Below are positions 10,468-19,076 of a DNA stretch of 42,856 bases, in pieces (the stretch's first letter is position 1; each line of letters begins with the position of its first letter). A program made the position numbers and the translations under genes. This DNA comes from Caldithrix sp. GTDB taxonomy: Bacteria > Zhuqueibacterota > Zhuqueibacteria > Oceanimicrobiales > Oceanimicrobiaceae. Location of the stretch: NCBI GenBank assembly GCA_004356825.1, contig SMXC01000199.1, positions 1 through 42,856 on the forward strand, written 5' to 3'. The notes under the pieces are model-generated. The model ran no database searches and was not told where the DNA came from. It saw only the letters and a list, made by a program, of their open reading frames with translations.

Positions 10468-10861
10468 ATGAAAGAAACAGGTGTTTTACTCTTCAGTTTA
10501 ATGATTTTTATAACGTTATCATTTGCAACCACACAGCCTAAGGGCGGCGCTAATTTGGTTGGAACTCAACGGGCGCGTTTAAACGGGTTTGGTGAAATCA
10601 CCGGCCGGGTTTTCATTGCGGAATCGAAACACCTTTTTACCTGGTGCAAATGTTATCCTTTTGGGCACCAGGTCAGGGGCGGCGACTGATTATTCCGGAA
10701 TGTACAGAATTTCAAGTGTATCGCCCGGACTTTTTACGCTAAAGGCGGCTTATATCGGTCTTATTTCCCTTGAAGCTCAAGTTCAGGCCACTGTCTTAGA
10801 TTTTGGCCTTGCACCTGACCTTGATATTATATTCAATCACGTTCGCGTGCCGAAGCGCTAA
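10468..10861 (+). pseudogene. Small secreted CarboxypepD_reg-like domain protein interrupted by a frameshift
   Basis: Frame 1 'GEITGRVFIAESKH' followed in frame 2 by 'LPGANVILLGTRSGAATDYSGMYRISSVSPGLFTLKAAYIG'; together these form one continuous domain. Confidence 0.7.
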
Positions 10862-10889
10862 CCAGATACTTAAATCATAAAGATATCTC

Positions 10890-11816
10890 ATGAAAATTGG
10901 CGTCGTCGGCACATTTAATCGAGACATAATTTTACCCTGGCAGGGCGAAAAGGCCGAAAGTATCGGCGGGATTTATTTTTCAGTTTTATATTTGGCGAAT
11001 TTATTGCACCCCACGGCTGCGATCTATCCGATTGCAAATTTGGGGGAGGACTTTTATGATGTGGTCATTAACGGTCTGTCAGATTATAAAAATCTGCGTT
11101 TAGATGGCCTTAAACGGCTCGCAGAAAAAAATACCCAAGTCACCTTGACCTACACCAGTCAACATGAGCGGGATGAATTTATTTCAAAACCAATGCCGCC
11201 TTTGGGATTTTCAGAATTGGCAATATTACAAGAGGTTGATGCGGTTATCTTTAATTTAATAACCGGAACGGATGTCGGTTTAAATGCGTTGCGAAAATTT
11301 TGCCAATCAACAAATGCCTTGATTTACCTTGATTTCCATTCCCGCGCTTTGGGAATAAATGGCAACGGAAAAAGGTTTTACCGGCCTCCCGTTGACTGGC
11401 AGGATTGGATTGAATTAGTAGACGTTTTACAATTAAACGAAATGGAGGCTCGGACCCTTGCCGGGTATTCAACCGATCAGCCTGTAGAAATCCTCGTTGA
11501 ATTTGGTAAAGAGGTGTTGCAATTGAACCCATCCGTTTGCCATATTACGCTTGGGGACAAGGGCTCTTATTTGTTCTACTTTGAAGGAGAACAAATGAAA
11601 CATAAAAAGTTTAAGGCAATTTCGTTGACAAATGCTGTCGATGCAATTGGTTGTGGCGACGGGTTTGCCGCCGCATATTTAATGAAATATTTTTCTACTC
11701 GAGATGAAGTAAAGGCAACTGAATTTGCCAATCAAGTAGCTGCGTTGAACTGCACATTTGTTGGGAGTTCGCGGATTAATGAAATTCAAACACTAATCAA
11801 AGAAGCTAATTTCTGA
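10890..11816 (+). CDS. PfkB family carbohydrate kinase
   Basis: N-terminal 'GVVGTFNRDIILPW' and C-terminal 'NAVDAIGCGDGFAAAYL' motif. Confidence 0.85.
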   Translation: MKIGVVGTFNRDIILPWQGEKAESIGGIYFSVLYLANLLHPTAAIYPIANLGEDFYDVVINGLSDYKNLRLDGLKRLAEKNTQVTLTYTSQHERDEFISKPMPPLGFSELAILQEVDAVIFNLITGTDVGLNALRKFCQSTNALIYLDFHSRALGINGNGKRFYRPPVDWQDWIELVDVLQLNEMEARTLAGYSTDQPVEILVEFGKEVLQLNPSVCHITLGDKGSYLFYFEGEQMKHKKFKAISLTNAVDAIGCGDGFAAAYLMKYFSTRDEVKATEFANQVAALNCTFVGSSRINEIQTLIKEANF

Positions 11817-11821
11817 GACAA

Positions 11822-12754
11822 ATGGGAAATCTAAAGTTATTTAAACAGAAAGTGTTGGTCATCGGTGCAAACGGATTGCTGGGACAAAAGATTGTTGAAA
11901 CTTTTTTAGATGACTTTGAGGTTCATGGAATTGGCAGAAAGAACAAACCAAGTTTGGAATTCGATAAATTTAATTACACCGTTTGCGATATTACAAATCG
12001 GGAACAAATACTTGAATTAGTGCGAACGTTCGAACCACACTTTATTGTAAACTCAGCTGCTTATACCGATGTTGATGGCTGTGAAGATGAAAAAGAGGAT
12101 TGCTGGAAAATAAATGTTGTCGGTGTTGAGAATTTGGCAAAGGCGGCAAAAAGGTTCGGCATTCATGTCGTTCATATTTCAACAGATTATGTGTTTGATG
12201 GAGTTGAAGGGAATTATGACGAGGAATCCAGGCCGAAACCGCTTGGATACTACGGCCGTACAAAACTGGCGGCCGAGAATGCGCTGATCAGCAGCGGCAT
12301 TGACTGCGCAATCGTCCGGACCATGGTTCTTTTTGGAATGGGTATAGATTTGAATCATAATTTTGTTACCTGGATCATTGAAAAACTGACAAACGGCGAA
12401 AGTATTAAGATTGTCGACGATCAATTTGGGCATCCGACCCTTGTGGATGACTTAGCAAAGGCAATTCTGAAAATTGTTGACCTAAAAAAAACAGGAATCT
12501 ACAACATCGCTGGGTCTGAATGCATGAGTCGCTTTGAACTTGCTCAGAAAATCGCCGAAGTCTTCGATTTGAATTCCGCTCTTATTCATTCAATTAAAAC
12601 TAAAGATTTAAATCAAAAGGCGCCCCGCCCGTTAAATTCAAGCTTCGATTTAAACAAAACCCTCAAGGAAATCGGTTTCCAGTTGAGCGATGTCGAAAAA
12701 GGCCTTCAAACCCTCCGCCAGCAATTAGACAACTCAAAATTGCTTGCTTCCTAA
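11822..12754 (+). CDS. NAD-dependent sugar reductase, dTDP-4-dehydrorhamnose reductase (RmlD)-like
   Basis: 'VIGANGLLGQKIVETF', 'NSAAYTDVDGCE', 'STDYVFDGVEGNYDE', 'YGRTKLAAE'. Confidence 0.88.
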   Translation: MGNLKLFKQKVLVIGANGLLGQKIVETFLDDFEVHGIGRKNKPSLEFDKFNYTVCDITNREQILELVRTFEPHFIVNSAAYTDVDGCEDEKEDCWKINVVGVENLAKAAKRFGIHVVHISTDYVFDGVEGNYDEESRPKPLGYYGRTKLAAENALISSGIDCAIVRTMVLFGMGIDLNHNFVTWIIEKLTNGESIKIVDDQFGHPTLVDDLAKAILKIVDLKKTGIYNIAGSECMSRFELAQKIAEVFDLNSALIHSIKTKDLNQKAPRPLNSSFDLNKTLKEIGFQLSDVEKGLQTLRQQLDNSKLLAS

Positions 12755-12767
12755 CCTTCGGATTTTG

Positions 12768-13490
12768 ATGAAAAAAACGTTAATCATTATTCCAACTTAT
12801 AACGAAGCTGATAATATTAAAGGTATTATTTCTAAAGTTATCAATTTAAACGTTCCGGATCTTGCGATACTGGTTGTTGATGACAATTCTCCGGATGAAA
12901 CCGGAAAAATTGTGGCAAAAATTTCCGCGAAAGATTCACGGATTCGATTGATTCAAAGAGAGGGGAAACTTGGCCTTGGTACAGCCTACGTGGCCGGTTT
13001 TAAATATGCAATCAAAGAGAAGTTTGATTATGTTTTTGAGATCGATGCCGACTTTTCTCACGATCCCGACGAGATTCCGAAGTTTTTGGAGAAGGCAGAG
13101 TCGTATGATTTAATAATCGGCTCACGTTATATTGCAGGTGTGAATGTGGTGAACTGGCCGCTTTCTCGCCTTTTGCTGAGTTTGGGCGCGAACTGGTATA
13201 CCCGCATTATAACCGGGTTACCGGTCTATGACTGCACGGGAGGCTACCGATGTTTCAGGAGAGCAGTCCTGGAAAGCATTGATTTAGATGAAATCCACAG
13301 CGATGGATACTCATTTCAAATCGAGATGACTTTCAAAGTCTGGAAAAAAAACTTTCGCATACTTGAGCTGCCAATCGTGTTTACAGACCGTGTAAAAGGG
13401 AACTCAAAGATGACTCGAAAAATTATGCGTGAAGCCGCCTGGGTAGTTTGGAAACTCAGGTTTTTGAGCCTGGTGGGAAAAATAAACTGA
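12768..13490 (+). CDS. Polyprenol monophosphomannose synthase-like GT2 (Dpm1-like)
   Basis: 'IIPTYNEADNIKGII', 'VVDDNSPDETG', 'GLGTAYVAGFKYA', 'EIDADFSHDPDEIP', 'DCTGGYRCF'; start moved from 12744 to ATG 12768. Confidence 0.9.
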   Translation: MKKTLIIIPTYNEADNIKGIISKVINLNVPDLAILVVDDNSPDETGKIVAKISAKDSRIRLIQREGKLGLGTAYVAGFKYAIKEKFDYVFEIDADFSHDPDEIPKFLEKAESYDLIIGSRYIAGVNVVNWPLSRLLLSLGANWYTRIITGLPVYDCTGGYRCFRRAVLESIDLDEIHSDGYSFQIEMTFKVWKKNFRILELPIVFTDRVKGNSKMTRKIMREAAWVVWKLRFLSLVGKIN

Positions 13491-13542
13491 TCGATGTTTC
13501 AAGACGGTGTCAAAACTTTAGTTTGTAAGTAGCTTTAAAATT

Positions 13543-15690
13543 ATGAGTAAAGTGGTAAAAACAAAATCACCCCAGCGAACTTCTGAGAGACGAGCTGAAA
13601 TCGACCTCTCCCTAATCATCGTCAATTACAATGTTAAAGAATTCCTTGAACAGTGCCTGATTTCTGTGCAAAAGGCGCTTAAAGGAATCTCTGCTGAAAT
13701 TTTAGTTATTGATAATTCATCTGCCGATGGCAGCGCAGAACTGCTTCGACAAGAATTTCCGGATCTGCGGTTAACATTAAATTCCAGGAATGTTGGATTC
13801 GCAAAAGCCTCCAATCAGGGACTGCAGATTGCTCGCGGCAAGTTTATAGCATTATTGAATCCGGATACTCTTGTTCAGGAAAACACGTTCTCGAAAATGC
13901 TTGATTTTTTTAGAGACCGGCCAAAAATCGGCATGCTGGGCTGCAAAATTCTGAATCCGGATGGTTCTCTGCAACTGGCTTGCCGGAGAAGTTTCCCTAA
14001 ACCCTGGGTTGCGTTTACAAAACTCAGCGGCTTGAGTTATCTTTTTCCTAAGAGTAAGCTTTTCGGAAAGTATAATTTAACCTATCTGGATCCCGACGAT
14101 TCTCATGAAGTTGACGCGATTTCGGGGTCATTCATGATGATACGGCGCGAAGTATTGGAGGATGTTGGTGACCTCGATGAGTCCTTTTTTATGTACGGAG
14201 AGGATCTCGATTGGTGTTTTCGCACCCGTGAGAAGGGGTGGCAGGTCGTCTATTTCCCAGAGACTCAGATTATCCATTTTAAAGGTGAAAGTTCCAAACG
14301 GGCTCACTTTGACAACCTCAAACAATTTTACATCGCAATGGAACTATTCGTCAAGAAACATTTCAAGCAAAAATATTTTTTTATGCCGTATTGGCTCTTG
14401 AGAGGTGCGATTTGGTTCAGGGCGGGCATCTCCTTGTTTATAAAACTGACTGGCTATTTAGCAGTTCCTTTGCTTGATATTGTGTTGTTTGGGTTGAGCT
14501 TGATACTCGGCGTTTTGATCCGTTTTGGTAATTTGACTGATTTGCCACCTTTTATTCCAGTAATCATTTTTTACTCCTTAATATGGGTCATGTTTCTTAA
14601 GCTTTTCGGCTGTTATGATAGAGAAGAATTTTCATTTTCAAAAGCCGCCATAGCTGTGTTGGTCGGGTTTCTTGTAAATACGAGTTTGACGTTTTTCTTT
14701 AAACAATATGCTTTTTCACGAGTTGTGGTTCTTGTCGGTAGCGTTTTCAGTTTAATAATTGTGCCGGGGTGGAGGCTTTTGATCAAAGAGTTGTCACGAA
14801 CCCGGTTTTCCCTTTTTGGGGGCAGGTTCAGTGAAGCATTTTTTGCAAAAAATACGATTATCGTTGGCGACTTAAAGTCGGGGGAAAAGCTTGTTGAGAA
14901 ATTTAATTCACAAATCGACAGCGATTATAAGATTTCAGGATTGGTAAGTACCAACGGCAGGCACACGGGTAAAAATGTTGCCGGGGTGCCAGTTCTGGGT
15001 ACTTTCGAGGACATAAATTTTATTATCAGAGAACATGGTGTTCAAGAAGTGATTTTCTCGACGCATGATCTTTCCTATGACCAAATCCTTGGAGTTATGT
15101 CCAGAACCCGAAAACAGCGGGTGAATTTCAACTTAATCCCCAGCAACCTTGATGTCATTATCGGCAAGGCCTCAATCGACCGGATAAGTCATGTTCCACT
15201 TTTGGAGATTGATTATAAACTCCATCAAACTCCGTATCGGGTGCTAAAAAGGATGTTTGACTTTACGTTAGCATTTGTTATATTAACACTTAGTTTGCCC
15301 TTGTTTTTATATAAAAAATTTCTAACTTCTCAGAAAATACAAAAGAAATTTGTTTATGGAGAAAAGAACCAACGAGTTTTGTTGTATCAATTTGCAGGAT
15401 CTGAATCACAAACTTCAAATAAACTGCCGTATTTGTGGGCAATTTTAAAAGGTGATGTAAGTTTTGTTGGCAAGGAATTGATTGAAGTTTCGGACGATTT
15501 TTCACCAACCGAAGAAAAACCGGATTTGAAGCCGGGACTTACCGGCCTGCAGCAAATCAATCGACATAAACATATTACTGAGGAAGACAAAAGCAGGTAT
15601 CCACTGTATTATATAAAGAATTATTCACTTTTTTTGGACATGGAAATTCTTTTTAAAGCATTTTTTCAAAACCGGAACAGGCATGACTGA
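13543..15690 (+). CDS. Fusion: N-terminal GT2 + TM/nucleotide-binding-like region + C-terminal bacterial sugar transferase-like domain
   Basis: N-terminal '[24 protein letters not shown]'; middle '[17 protein letters not shown]'; C-terminal '[21 protein letters not shown]...[18 protein letters not shown]...[13 protein letters not shown]'. Confidence 0.88.
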   Translation: MSKVVKTKSPQRTSERRAEIDLSLIIVNYNVKEFLEQCLISVQKALKGISAEILVIDNSSADGSAELLRQEFPDLRLTLNSRNVGFAKASNQGLQIARGKFIALLNPDTLVQENTFSKMLDFFRDRPKIGMLGCKILNPDGSLQLACRRSFPKPWVAFTKLSGLSYLFPKSKLFGKYNLTYLDPDDSHEVDAISGSFMMIRREVLEDVGDLDESFFMYGEDLDWCFRTREKGWQVVYFPETQIIHFKGESSKRAHFDNLKQFYIAMELFVKKHFKQKYFFMPYWLLRGAIWFRAGISLFIKLTGYLAVPLLDIVLFGLSLILGVLIRFGNLTDLPPFIPVIIFYSLIWVMFLKLFGCYDREEFSFSKAAIAVLVGFLVNTSLTFFFKQYAFSRVVVLVGSVFSLIIVPGWRLLIKELSRTRFSLFGGRFSEAFFAKNTIIVGDLKSGEKLVEKFNSQIDSDYKISGLVSTNGRHTGKNVAGVPVLGTFEDINFIIREHGVQEVIFSTHDLSYDQILGVMSRTRKQRVNFNLIPSNLDVIIGKASIDRISHVPLLEIDYKLHQTPYRVLKRMFDFTLAFVILTLSLPLFLYKKFLTSQKIQKKFVYGEKNQRVLLYQFAGSESQTSNKLPYLWAILKGDVSFVGKELIEVSDDFSPTEEKPDLKPGLTGLQQINRHKHITEEDKSRYPLYYIKNYSLFLDMEILFKAFFQNRNRHD

Positions 15691-16639
15691 GTACGTTTTA
15701 GAATTTGAAAAGCCGATAGTTGAGCTCGAAAAACGAATCAAGGGGATGAAAGAGTTATCGGAAAACGAAAGTGTTGAGCTCTCCGAGGAGATTGAGCGCT
15801 TAGAAGAAAAGGTCTCCAAACTTCGTGATGAAATATTTTCGAAGTTAACTCGATGGCAGCGCGTGCATTTAGCGCGTCACCCGCAACGCCCTTACACGCG
15901 CGACTACATTGAACGAATGACTGACACTTTTTTTGAGATACACGGTGATCGTGCTTTTGGGGACGATCCAGCAATCGTTGGTGGAATTGCGAGAATAGGC
16001 GGCAGAAAAGTGGTGATTATCGGTCAACAAAAAGGCCGGACCACAAAACAGAAGCTGCACCGGAATTTTGGCATGATGCATCCCGAAGGATATCGAAAAG
16101 CTTTACGAATTATGAACCTCGCAGCAAAGTTTAACCGCCCCATTATTTCGCTGATTGATACGCCAGGAGCCTTCCCGGGTATCGGTGCGGAAGAGAGAGG
16201 GCAGGCTGCAGCGATTGCTCGTAATTTATTGGAGATGTCTCAGCTACCGGTACCGATTGTCGTTGCAGTTATCGGTGAAGGCGCCTCCGGCGGCGCTTTA
16301 GGCATCGGCGTTGGCGACCGCATTTTGATGTTGGAAAATACCTGGTATTCTGTTATCTCACCAGAGGGTTGTGCCGCAATTCTGTGGCATGACAGCACCA
16401 AAGCGGAACAGGCAGCAGAAGCTCTAAAATTGACAGCGCCTGATTTATTGGAGTTGGGTGTCATCGATAAAGTTGTAAAGGAGCCGAACGGAGGTGCGCA
16501 TCGAAATTATGACGAAGCCGCTAAATTACTGCGTGAGTCGATCGAGGCTGAACTGACTGAATTAGAAAAATTATCCCCGGAACAACTTGTCGATGCGCGA
16601 ATTGAAAAATACACAAACATGGGTTTTTACGAAGAGTAA
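15683..16639 (+). CDS. accA: Acetyl-CoA carboxylase carboxyltransferase subunit alpha
   Basis: '[22 protein letters not shown]', '[16 protein letters not shown]', '[17 protein letters not shown]', '[15 protein letters not shown]'. Confidence 0.97.
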   Translation: MTEYVLEFEKPIVELEKRIKGMKELSENESVELSEEIERLEEKVSKLRDEIFSKLTRWQRVHLARHPQRPYTRDYIERMTDTFFEIHGDRAFGDDPAIVGGIARIGGRKVVIIGQQKGRTTKQKLHRNFGMMHPEGYRKALRIMNLAAKFNRPIISLIDTPGAFPGIGAEERGQAAAIARNLLEMSQLPVPIVVAVIGEGASGGALGIGVGDRILMLENTWYSVISPEGCAAILWHDSTKAEQAAEALKLTAPDLLELGVIDKVVKEPNGGAHRNYDEAAKLLRESIEAELTELEKLSPEQLVDARIEKYTNMGFYEE

Positions 16640-16656
16640 CTAAAGGGTAGATTGAG

Positions 16657-16821
16657 ATGCTCGATAAAGAACTGCTTGATATTTTAGCCTGTCCAAAATG
16701 TAAAGGCGATCTTGACTATGATAAGGAAAATCAAAAACTGATTTGTAATAATTGTCGTCTTAAGTACGATATCAAAGACGATATTCCAATTATGCTTATT
16801 GATGAAGCTGAAAACTTTTAG
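16657..16821 (+). CDS. Trm112/UPF0434-like small zinc protein, 54 aa (absent from ORF track)
   Basis: Manual translation: [54 protein letters not shown]. Confidence 0.88.
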   Translation: MLDKELLDILACPKCKGDLDYDKENQKLICNNCRLKYDIKDDIPIMLIDEAENF

Positions 16822-16868
16822 TTTATTCAAACTTTATATCAGACCCTAGCTATCTTAATTAAAACAAC

Positions 16869-16897
16869 TTGACTCTTTTGAATTTTTATTGTAAATT
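16869..16897 (+). promoter_or_regulatory. Candidate sigma70-type promoter TTGACT-17 nt-TAAATT upstream of scpA
   Basis: -35-like TTGACT 16869-16874, -10-like TAAATT 16892-16897, 17 nt spacing, in a 209 bp intergenic gap. Confidence 0.4.
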
Positions 16898-16994
16898 GGC
16901 CAGAATTTTTCGAGCGGGGTTGAATGAAACGACGTCTAATTAGGAGTCAAGTCATCTTATTAGTTGACTTCAAAAAAATAAAGTTATTTAAAAT

Positions 16995-17029
16995 AAGCCC
17001 TATCTTGAATGAAAAACGAGGGCTTTTTT
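16995..17029 (+). terminator. Terminator-like hairpin with T-tract directly abutting the scpA start
   Basis: AAGCCCT (16995-17001) / AGGGCTT (17019-17025) then TTTTT; scpA ATG at 17031. Confidence 0.55.
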
Positions 17030-17030
17030 A

Positions 17031-17753
17031 ATGCCGTATCGTGTACAATTACAGAATTTTGAAGGCCCTTTAGATCTGCTTCTTTTTTTGATTAGGAAAA
17101 ACGAAGTTGAGATCTATGATATCCCGGTTGCGGATATTACCCAGCAATATCTTGAATATTTGACCATGATTGAACTCCTGGATTTGGACAATGCCAGTGA
17201 GTTCGTTTTGATGGCGGCAACTCTCATTCGGATCAAAGCGCAAATGCTGCTGCCAAAGCCGGAATTGGAGGACGATGAAGAAGCTGAAGATCCACGCGAA
17301 GAGCTGGTAAGAAGATTGCTGGAATACCAACGCTACAAAGAAGTGGCCTGGGAGATTTCGGATTTAGAAAAAGAGCAACGGCAGCATTTTCCACGAAGTG
17401 ATTTCACTTTTAATTTTGAAGACGATAAGGATGTTGATGAGGAAGAACTGCTGGGAAAGGAAGTCTCAATATTTGGTCTTATGTCGGTATTTGCTGAGAT
17501 AATGAAAAGGATTCCGCCTCGCACAGAGCATACTGTCGAACAAATTCCGGTAACGATTGAAGAACAGGCGGAAGTCATTATGTGCCTGGTAGACAAACAG
17601 GACCGTGTCTTATTAACCGAGATATTGCAGCAAATAAAAGAAAGAATTATTGTGATTGTTACTTTTGTAGCGCTGCTAGACTTAGTGAAAAATAAACGAG
17701 TACAATTGAATCAGAATAACCCATTCGCTGAAATTTGGATTAGAAAGATTTAA
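17031..17753 (+). CDS. scpA: Segregation and condensation protein A
   Basis: 'MPYRVQLQNFEGPLDLLLFLIRKNEVEIYDIPVADITQQYLEYL'. Confidence 0.95.
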   Translation: MPYRVQLQNFEGPLDLLLFLIRKNEVEIYDIPVADITQQYLEYLTMIELLDLDNASEFVLMAATLIRIKAQMLLPKPELEDDEEAEDPREELVRRLLEYQRYKEVAWEISDLEKEQRQHFPRSDFTFNFEDDKDVDEEELLGKEVSIFGLMSVFAEIMKRIPPRTEHTVEQIPVTIEEQAEVIMCLVDKQDRVLLTEILQQIKERIIVIVTFVALLDLVKNKRVQLNQNNPFAEIWIRKI

Positions 17754-18385
17754 TGGATCATGCTTTTCAAAAACAAATCGTTGAAGCGTTAATATTTGCA
17801 AGCGATGTCCCGATTTCAGCAAAAAAGATTGCCGATCTTGAAGAAGAGTTAGATTCGAGAAAGATCAAAAAAATAGTCGAAGAGCTTAATTCCGACTACC
17901 AAAAAAGTAAAAGAGCATTTTTTATAGCAAACGTCGCCGGCGGATTCCAATTAAATACAAGGAAGGATTTTACGCCCTGGCTTAAAAAGCTTTTCAAAGG
18001 CCGACTCAGGACGAGGTTAAGCCAGGCCAGTCTGGAATCTCTGGCGATTATTACGTTTAAGCAGCCCCTTAGCCGGGTAGAAGTAGACGCCATTCGCGGC
18101 GTAAACTCTGGCGGCGTGATTAAGAATCTCCTGGAAAGAAACTTGGTTTGTATTGCGGGGCGGTCAGAAGGTCCTGGCAAGCCGTTACTCTATGGCACAA
18201 CGAAAGAGTTTCTGCGCTATTTTGGCATCAATGATATTGCCGATTTACCTAAACCCAAGGAAATTGATGAGATTATGGGAAAATTGGATCAGGAAGAAGG
18301 AATTAGTGAAAGCATCATTGAGACTTTAACCGAAACCGAGTCCTTTGAGGACGAAAGCAATCATAAAGATGATTCGGCTCAATAA
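17753..18385 (+). CDS. scpB: Segregation and condensation protein B
   Basis: 'QIVEALIFASDVPISAKKIA', 'LSQASLESLAIITFKQPLSRVEVDAIRGVNSGGVIKNLLERNL'; adjacent to scpA. Confidence 0.95.
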   Translation: MDHAFQKQIVEALIFASDVPISAKKIADLEEELDSRKIKKIVEELNSDYQKSKRAFFIANVAGGFQLNTRKDFTPWLKKLFKGRLRTRLSQASLESLAIITFKQPLSRVEVDAIRGVNSGGVIKNLLERNLVCIAGRSEGPGKPLLYGTTKEFLRYFGINDIADLPKPKEIDEIMGKLDQEEGISESIIETLTETESFEDESNHKDDSAQ

Positions 18386-19076
18386 GTATTTGGCGGAGTG
18401 CGGAGTCGGCTCCCGGCGCAAATGCGACCAGTTTATTCTCGAAGGTAAAGTTTCTGTCAACGGCAGCATCGAAAACCGTCTCGGAGTCAAAATAGACGAA
18501 AACACTGACAGTGTGAAATTCGCCGACAATTTACTGAAGAAGGTTAACCGCTTTGAGTATATTCTTTTAAATAAACCAAAAGGATACGTAACCACCGCTG
18601 CTGATGAAAAAGGACGTAAGACCGTTTTAGATTTGGTGAATTCAAAAATGCGGTTGTTCCCGGTCGGTCGTTTGGATATCGATACAAACGGTCTGCTGCT
18701 TCTAACAAACGACGGAGACTTAACTTATAAATTGACCCATCCCAAGTTTGAAGTGGATAAGATTTACGATGTCAAGTTAGACCGTGATTTGAAATTAACG
18801 GACAAGAAGCAACTGGAATCCGGAATTGACCTGGAAGAAGGCAAAACCTCAAAGTGTACGATCCAATTTCAAAATCCGCAAGACAAAACTCGGGTCAAGA
18901 TGACTTTGCACCAGGGGTGGAAGCGTCAGGTACGTAGAATGTTTGATGAGTTGGATTACAAAGTTTTAATGCTGAGACGAATCAGTCTTGCTTTTTTGAA
19001 TCTCCAGGGTTTGAGGTCGGGTGCCTCACGCAGCCTGACCGTTAAAGAAATCGAGCACTTAAAGAGAGTCTGCTAA
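18369..19076 (+). CDS. RluB/RsuA-family rRNA pseudouridine synthase
   Basis: S4 domain 'MIRLNKYLAECGVGSRRKCDQFILEGKVSVNG', 'PVGRLDIDTNGLLLLTNDGDL'; start chosen at ATG 18369. Confidence 0.93.
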   Translation: MIRLNKYLAECGVGSRRKCDQFILEGKVSVNGSIENRLGVKIDENTDSVKFADNLLKKVNRFEYILLNKPKGYVTTAADEKGRKTVLDLVNSKMRLFPVGRLDIDTNGLLLLTNDGDLTYKLTHPKFEVDKIYDVKLDRDLKLTDKKQLESGIDLEEGKTSKCTIQFQNPQDKTRVKMTLHQGWKRQVRRMFDELDYKVLMLRRISLAFLNLQGLRSGASRSLTVKEIEHLKRVC

